Assembly: GCA_029934165.1 (NCBI GenBank)
Contig: JAOZMU010000044.1
Location: 1 to 6,074, forward strand
Direction: 5' to 3'
From: Bacteroidales bacterium
GTDB taxonomy: Bacteria; Bacteroidota; Bacteroidia; Bacteroidales; JAOZMU01
DNA: 6,074 nucleotides
Positions 3,201-6,074 of this stretch are shown here, piece after piece. Position 1 is the stretch's first letter; every line of letters starts with the position of its first letter. Under the pieces are notes generated by a model. The model did not search any database. It saw only the letters and a program-made list of their open reading frames with translations, and was not told the origin of the DNA. A program made the translations under genes and the position numbers.

Positions 3201-6074
3201 TACGGTAACAATATATATATTGACGACATCGAAGTTACAGGCTCTGTTCCGGTTTCAGAACCAACAAATTATGTTACATCTACTTCATCGTCTTCTGCAA
3301 CTTCTTCGAGCCTACAAATAAATTGGACAGATGCAGTTGTTGGCTCGCAAGTGCCTGATGCTTATTTGGTTAAGTTAAGCACAGGAACAGTTGCCGACCC
3401 AGAAGATGGAACTTTTGAAGCCGATGGTGCGTTGGTGAAAAACGTTGCGCATGGCTCAAAAGGTGGAGCTACCTTTACGGGACTTGACCCCGCCACAACA
3501 TATAATTATAAAATATATTCTTATACAAATTCTGGAACTGCGGTAGATTTCAAATTAGACGGAACAATACCAAGTGGCTCGCAAGCAACAAAGGCAACAC
3601 CTGTTATTACCGTTTCCGAAACTACGCTAAACTTCAATAATGTTTATGCTGGCGGAAGTTCTTTCCCTGAGCTTTACACAGTGGAAGGTTCAGATTTAAC
3701 AGCCGACATAACAATCACAGCACCAGCCGAATACGAAGTATCAACTTCTTGTTCTTCGGGTTATGGTTCGTTGGTTACGCTAACACAAAGCGGCGGAAGT
3801 GTCTCACAAACAACTGTTTATTTACGGTTTAGCCCAAGCGGAATAAGCTCTTATGCGGGCGATGTTACGCACGAAAGTACAGGAGCAACCACTAAAAACA
3901 TTGCCGTAAACGAAACAAATTCAGCATCGAATGTTGGAACATATTATGATGCAATTTCGGGTAGCGGAAGAACGCTTTTGTGGAACTTACACGCAAAAGT
4001 AAAAGCACACACGAAACGCTCTTATGCCAATCTTTGGACTGATATGGTAATTACAGATTCGCGTGCAAACGGAACTGTTTGGGATATGTATTCGGATAAG
4101 GTTTGCGATTCTGACACTTATCAATATAACTTTGGCGCACCAGATCAAGATAATGGAACTGGCGGCGGAGAAGAAGACTCAAAATATAATAGAGAACACT
4201 CATTTCCAAAAAGCTGGTGGGCTGCAACGCCTACGGAAGGCGACACGATGTACACAGATTTGTTCCACCTTGTTCCAACTGATAAATATGTAAACAATCA
4301 GCGAAGTAACTGGGAGTTAGGTGTTGTTTCTTCTCCATCAGCAACTTACATGAATGGTAGTAAACTTGGACCAAACTCATACTCTGGCGCACCGACAACC
4401 ACTGCTTTTGAACCTATTGATGAGTACAAAGGCGATTTTGCTCGTGCTTATTTATATATGGCTGTCAGATACGCCGAAGATATTCCTAATTGGATAACTC
4501 ATTGCGACATGATGGACGGCGATTATAACGATGCCGATGGCTCTGTTTATGAAGAATGGGCATTGAATATGTTAATAGCTTGGCACAATGCCGACCCTGT
4601 TGACCAAAAAGAGCGCAACAGAAATGATGCAATTTATGGTATTCAAGGAAACAGAAATCCATTTATCGACCACCCCGAATATGTGGCAAGTATTTGGACT
4701 CCTGTTATAAATCCAGAACCAACAAATTATGTTACATCTACTTCATCGTCTTCTGCAACTTCTTCGAGCCTACAAATAAATTGGACAGATGCAGTTGTTG
4801 GCTCGCAAGTGCCTGATGCTTATTTGGTTAAGTTAAGCACAGGAACAGTTGCCGACCCAGAAGATGGAACTTTTGAAGCCGATGGTGCGTTGGTGAAAAA
4901 CGTTGCGCATGGCTCAAAAGGTGGAGCTACCTTTACGGGACTTGACCCAGCCACAACATATAATTATAAAATATATTCTTATACAAATTCTGGAGCTAAT
5001 GTAGATTTCAAATTAGATGGAACAGTACCAAGTGGCTCGCAAGCAACAAAGGCAGGAGGCGGAGGTTGTGCTTCGGATTTGATAATCTCTCAGGTAAATG
5101 AAAATGGTAATGATAAGTATGTTGAAATAGCAAACTTCACAGGAGCAAGTGTTAGTTTAGCAAATTATGAAATTTCTGTTTATGCTAATGGTGCAAGCAC
5201 ACCAAACTACACTATTGAATTGTCTAATGGTGCATCTATTGCAGATGGCGATGTATGGATATTTGCATATAAACACGAATCATTAACAGCAGATCAAATT
5301 TCAGCATCATTTCTTCCAAACGGAAATGACGTAATAGCTCTGGTTAAGAGTGGAACTAATATTGATGTTTTCGGGACAATTGGTAATTCAACCGCATGGT
5401 ATGAAAACAAAACTTGTATTCGAAATGCAGATATTACCGACCCAACAACCACATATTCAACTTCTGATTGGGCAATAACAGCTTATAGCGGTGGCGACCC
5501 GACTACTCTTGGCGCGCACACAATGACATGTAGCTCCAACGACACCGACACAGAGGTTTATGCTTCTGGTTCGCCAATTTCGGGAAGCACAATTTCTTCG
5601 GTTGCTGGAGCATATACCGATGTTTTCAAGTTTATAATTCAAGACCAAAATAGTGGTGATGGTTTAAATACAATTGTTACAGGAGTTCGTATCTGGAAAC
5701 ACACCTCAAATACGGCAGATTGGACAGACGCAATTCAAGCCGTTAAACTTAATGACGGTTCGGAAATTACTCTCGGAACAGTCAGTATTACAGATGATTA
5801 TATTGATATTGCAATTCCAAGCGGAAACCTTGAAGCTCTGGATAACTCAACAGAAAAAACAGTAACATTGAGCATTCTTCTCAACACAACAAACATTGTT
5901 GATAATTCTGTTTTATCTTTCTTTATTGATGCTGATGCACACAATTTCACAGCAGATAACACTGGCTCTGATTTTGCCTCAGAACTCTTTGAAGGTGATT
6001 TTAATTCTGGTGATTTTACAGTTGATATTGAAGCAACAAAACTACTTTTCACAACCAACAAACCACCAGCAATT
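210..6074 (+). CDS. Secreted multidomain gingipain-like (C25) cysteine protease fused to endonuclease I, 3' end missing
   Basis: This is one uninterrupted reading frame of 1,955 codons that runs off the window edge. The start at 210 is the first in-frame ATG after a TAA at 150-152 and opens directly into a signal peptide (MKKNLLFAALLMFC...). Visible modules in order are propeptide, C25 peptidase, C25 Ig-like, FN3-like, MAM/cleaved adhesin, FN3-like A, Ig-like, endonuclease I, FN3-like B, lamin tail and a further beta-rich module. The product is predicted to be exported to the periplasm and then to the surface or medium, where it would cleave proteins and nucleic acids. Gingipain-type proteases are normally T9SS cargo with a C-terminal sorting domain; that part is outside the window, so the export route is inferred. 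No frameshift or internal stop was found. No gene symbol is justified: it is a relative of rgp/kgp proteases, not an orthologue I can name. Substrate specificity (Arg, Lys or other) cannot be read from the sequence. No neighbouring genes are visible, so operon context is unknown. Confidence 0.95.
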   Translation, partial: MKKNLLFAALLMFCSNFLFGQNVYLPFTDDGVGKQQENIIPDRTIEPTRSGVTVSYYFDGSFVAEKSVNETDYQIIQIKGFSPIGQVGAPGVPSRADLIAMPIGATPKITILSVKYIDYEGYMLHPSLKPARDTEGAPEPEFERNETIYSTDAFFPSEIVETVEIQKMRETPIAMVQICPVQYNPVTKTLRVYSEIKYGVSFSGGKSSFDYLASDNSKHFTDILKSSVINPSYIPDGKERDHSTKSGKDYIIISHSEYESAANDLAQWKRQLGYSVEVVSASSWSATEVKDAIHTRYANWTPKPDYFVIIGDHDGSYAVPGEIYYDPSDNKPFATDLYYACMDGTGDYIPDMAHGRISVSSLSEANVVIQKIINYEKTPPTQASYYTNGLTCAQYQDDNNNGYADRRFLQTAENVKDYLSDEQGYAMSRIYYSNTSADVTTLRYNNDNYSTGELLPAELRDAGFNWSGGASDITSAINAGKFMVLHRDHGYVGGSGWAHPYYTTSSMTSLSNGENLPVVFSINCHTGEFRLSNCFAEKILRMENKGAVGVVGAAYYSYSGHNDGIVAGMFDAIWPDPGLTFEFGDGGVSNPPASSPPAAIYTMGDVVNQGLIRMMETWAYWSSSFEYTHQLFHYFGDPTMKIWTANPNSSVIAATHSSSIDYTENSFSITGSTTNALATLVYEGRILGQVVLDGSGEGTISYSITNNTGDVVLTVSNYNSKPYTSNLTITGSGNFLPEVATSDAGSVTGESAVLNGEIVDANSGTVSESGFVYSTTIDPVIDGVGVTKITTSPLVGSGTFDLTATGLLGNSKYYFRAFATTESGTGYGETYWFTTLCGTALLPFTEDFEGTFLPDCWSIDNSDGNKTWERNTSASGNGGSTAAAYVECVSYSARGQTDALITPNINLTSVFAASLEFNVAHRRYSSSYSETLNVLVSTNDGTDWTSVYTKSGTDLATGDYQTGDFTPSVASDWRLETVDLTTYAGQTVMLKFELTNDYGNNIYIDDIEVTGSVPVSEPTNYVTSTSSSSATSSSLQINWTDAVVGSQVPDAYLVKLSTGTVADPEDGTFEADGALVKNVAHGSKGGATFTGLDPATTYNYKIYSYTNSGTAVDFKLDGTIPSGSQATKATPVITVSETTLNFNNVYAGGSSFPELYTVEGSDLTADITITAPAEYEVSTSCSSGYGSLVTLTQSGGSVSQTTVYLRFSPSGISSYAGDVTHESTGATTKNIAVNETNSASNVGTYYDAISGSGRTLLWNLHAKVKAHTKRSYANLWTDMVITDSRANGTVWDMYSDKVCDSDTYQYNFGAPDQDNGTGGGEEDSKYNREHSFPKSWWAATPTEGDTMYTDLFHLVPTDKYVNNQRSNWELGVVSSPSATYMNGSKLGPNSYSGAPTTTAFEPIDEYKGDFARAYLYMAVRYAEDIPNWITHCDMMDGDYNDADGSVYEEWALNMLIAWHNADPVDQKERNRNDAIYGIQGNRNPFIDHPEYVASIWTPVINPEPTNYVTSTSSSSATSSSLQINWTDAVVGSQVPDAYLVKLSTGTVADPEDGTFEADGALVKNVAHGSKGGATFTGLDPATTYNYKIYSYTNSGANVDFKLDGTVPSGSQATKAGGGGCASDLIISQVNENGNDKYVEIANFTGASVSLANYEISVYANGASTPNYTIELSNGASIADGDVWIFAYKHESLTADQISASFLPNGNDVIALVKSGTNIDVFGTIGNSTAWYENKTCIRNADITDPTTTYSTSDWAITAYSGGDPTTLGAHTMTCSSNDTDTEVYASGSPISGSTISSVAGAYTDVFKFIIQDQNSGDGLNTIVTGVRIWKHTSNTADWTDAIQAVKLNDGSEITLGTVSITDDYIDIAIPSGNLEALDNSTEKTVTLSILLNTTNIVDNSVLSFFIDADAHNFTADNTGSDFASELFEGDFNSGDFTVDIEATKLLFTTNKPPAI
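363..827 (+). other. Gingipain-type propeptide domain (peptidase C25 propeptide)
   Basis: Residues about 52-206 resemble the N-terminal propeptide of C25 peptidases. The stretch is beta-rich, with a segment QVGAPGVPSRADLIAMPIG (about 88-106) like the 'G.P.LP......P.G' block of gingipain propeptides and a late segment VQYNPVTKTLRVYSEI. In gingipains this domain inhibits and helps fold the protease and is removed by proteolysis. A linker with basic residues follows (K238, R240, K245, K248) and could hold the activation cleavage. The family is assigned by pattern and position, not by a profile search. Confidence 0.75.
951..2138 (+). other. Peptidase family C25 (gingipain-like) catalytic domain
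   Basis: Residues about 248-643 form the cysteine-protease domain. It opens with KDYIIISHSEYE and a WKRQLGYSVEVV segment, typical of the C25 start. The proposed catalytic histidine is His489 in HRDHG (486-490), corresponding to the histidine of the gingipain GHG block. The proposed nucleophile is Cys524 in INCHTGEF, followed by CFAEKILRMENKGAVGVVGA, which matches the gingipain layout of Cys...G.F...CFAE....KGA. The domain ends in the conserved FGDPTMKIW (about 635-643). The spacing of His and Cys (35 residues) fits the family. Both catalytic residues are present, so activity is expected. The residues that set P1 specificity cannot be assigned by eye. Confidence 0.9.
2148..2402 (+). other. C25-associated Ig-like domain
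   Basis: Residues about 647-731 sit directly behind the catalytic domain, where gingipains carry an immunoglobulin-superfamily domain that packs against the protease. The pattern is beta-rich and fits that family: SFSITGSTTNALATLVYEG, then LGQVVLDGSGEGTISYSI, then DVVLTVSNYNSKPYTSNL. Its role is probably structural support and spacing. Confidence 0.75.
2412..2714 (+). other. FN3-like beta-sandwich domain
   Basis: Residues about 735-835 run from FLPEVATSDAGSVTGESAVL through ESGFVYSTTIDP to NSKYYFRAFATTESGTGYGE. The 'YYFRAFATTESGTGYG' end is the usual last-strand pattern of FN3-like repeats in secreted Bacteroidota proteins. It shows no catalytic motif and probably serves as a spacer or binding module. 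It is not similar in sequence to the two later FN3-like copies. Confidence 0.7.
2718..3242 (+). other. MAM / cleaved-adhesin-type domain
   Basis: Residues about 837-1011 have the marks of the jelly-roll domains found in gingipain and haemagglutinin adhesin regions. These are PFTEDFEGTFLPDCWSIDN at the start, ALITPNINLTS, then SLEFNVAHRR, LNVLVSTNDGTDWTSVY, WRLETVDLTTYAGQTVML, and the closing NNIYIDDIEVTG. In Porphyromonas such domains bind host proteins, haem or cell surfaces and are often cut from the protease but remain in complex with it. Binding partner here is unknown. Confidence 0.8.
3256..3596 (+). repeat. Direct repeat copy A, encoding FN3-like module A
   Basis: This 341-bp copy matches 4714-5054 at 334 positions by hand alignment. 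It lies exactly 1,458 bp upstream of copy B, so both are in the same reading frame. It encodes residues about 1017-1129: a Ser/Thr-rich lead (STSSSSATSSS), then LQINWTDA, then PDAYLVKLSTGTVADPEDG and a last-strand pattern TTYNYKIYSYTN, which is typical of FN3-like modules in secreted Bacteroidota enzymes. The first 235 bp are identical between copies. Confidence 0.95.
3600..3917 (+). other. Ig-like beta-sandwich preceding the nuclease
   Basis: Residues about 1131-1236 show the pattern VSETTLNFNNVYAGGSS, then LYTVEGSDLTADITI, then PAEYEVSTSCSSGYGS, then VYLRFSPSGISSYAGDVTHES. This type of domain is frequent in multidomain secreted proteins of Bacteroidota and is often found next to endonuclease I or lamin-tail domains. 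No catalytic residues are seen. It is probably a spacer joined to the nuclease as a unit. Confidence 0.7.
3936..4697 (+). other. Endonuclease I domain (EndA/NucM/Vvn family)
   Basis: Residues about 1243-1496 form a full-length endonuclease I domain of the ββα-metal type. These enzymes cut DNA, and often RNA, without sequence preference using Mg2+ or Ca2+. The core motif is NREHSFPKSWW (1327-1337), in which Glu1329 and His1330 correspond to the metal-binding Glu and general-base His of Vvn. TDLFHLVPTD (1349-1358) follows, then VNNQRSNW (about 1361-1368), where Asn1362 should be the metal-binding Asn. The family's C-terminal signature is intact: KGDFARAYLYMA, then WHNADPVDQKERNRND and GNRNPFIDHPEY (1480-1491). 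All expected active-site residues are present, so the domain should be active after export. The DLFH block has Phe1352 where many relatives have His or Tyr. Confidence 0.93.
4714..5054 (+). repeat. Direct repeat copy B, encoding FN3-like module B
   Basis: This is the second 341-bp copy, encoding residues about 1503-1615 immediately after the nuclease. Against copy A it has seven base differences, all between the positions matching 3491 and 3567. They give three amino-acid changes (Thr1110 to Ala1596, Ala1111 to Asn1597, Ile1120 to Val1606) and two silent ones. It is followed by a Gly-rich linker (GGGG, 1616-1619). The near identity implies a recent duplication or ongoing gene conversion. Confidence 0.95.
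5067..5531 (+). other. Lamin-tail domain (LTD)
   Basis: Residues about 1620-1774 fit a bacterial lamin-tail domain. The signature is LIISQVNENGNDKYVEIANFTG, then VSLANYEISVYANG, then GASIADGDVWIFAY, then PNGNDVIALVKSGTNIDVFGTIG, ending in a SDWAI block. Bacterial LTDs are commonly attached to secreted nucleases, phosphatases and other surface enzymes and are thought to aid binding to surfaces or nucleic acid. Here it follows the nuclease with only module B and a GGGG linker between, which fits that association. Its ligand is not known. Confidence 0.85.
5556..6074 (+). other. Uncharacterised beta-rich secreted module, possibly incomplete
   Basis: Residues from about 1783 to the window end contain VFKFIIQDQNSGDGLNTI, then VTGVRIWKHTS, then DWTDAIQAVKLNDG, then TVTLSILLNTT, LSFFIDADAHNF and VDIEATKLLFTTN. 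I recognise the pattern as a module that follows lamin-tail or Ig-like domains in large Bacteroidota surface proteins, but I cannot give it a family name or a function. It has no Cys or catalytic motif. The last segment (ATKLLFTTNKPPA) looks like the join to another Ig-like repeat, so more modules probably follow beyond the window. Confidence 0.55.

Noticed and set aside
3256..5054. The 341-bp direct repeats as an insertion sequence, transposon ends or CRISPR
   Set aside because: They are coding, in frame, and encode a protein module. There are no terminal inverted repeats, no transposase and no short repeat-spacer pattern between them.
1546..5865. Short + strand open frames at 1546-1731, 2662-2868, 4063-4293 and 5674-5865
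   Set aside because: Each is out of frame with the large gene, lies inside a conserved domain and has no recognisable protein pattern.

Overview
The window is almost entirely one very large, incomplete protein-coding gene on the + strand. It starts at base 210 and is still open at the last base (1,955 codons with no stop), preceded by 209 bases of AT-rich non-coding DNA. The AT-rich composition, the absence of a Shine-Dalgarno sequence, the signal peptide ending in ...FLFG-Q, and the chain of gingipain-type, adhesin-type and lamin-tail modules all point to a member of the Bacteroidota. Such an organism would probably use type IX secretion (T9SS), but the C-terminal sorting domain that would prove this lies beyond the window.

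Layout in residues of the predicted protein: signal peptide 1-20; gingipain-type propeptide about 52-206; family C25 cysteine-protease catalytic domain about 248-643 (His489 and Cys524 proposed as the catalytic pair); C25-associated Ig-like domain about 647-731; FN3-like domain about 735-835; MAM/cleaved-adhesin-type domain about 837-1011; FN3-like module A 1017-1129; Ig-like beta-sandwich about 1131-1236; complete endonuclease I domain about 1243-1496 (EH motif at 1329-1330); FN3-like module B 1503-1615, a near-identical copy of module A; Gly-rich linker; lamin-tail domain about 1620-1774; and a further beta-rich module from about 1783 to the window end.

The main point of interest is that a gingipain-like protease and a DNA/RNA endonuclease lie in one predicted secreted polypeptide. 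The nuclease segment is flanked by two 341-bp direct repeats (334 of 341 positions identical, by my hand alignment) that are exactly 1,458 bp (486 codons) apart. Recombination between them would remove the nuclease without breaking the reading frame. The likely job, by inference, is extracellular digestion of protein-DNA material such as biofilm matrix, dead cells or host chromatin, with the FN3, adhesin and lamin-tail modules acting as spacers or binding parts. Each domain family is known; the combination and the repeat arrangement are what deserve checking.
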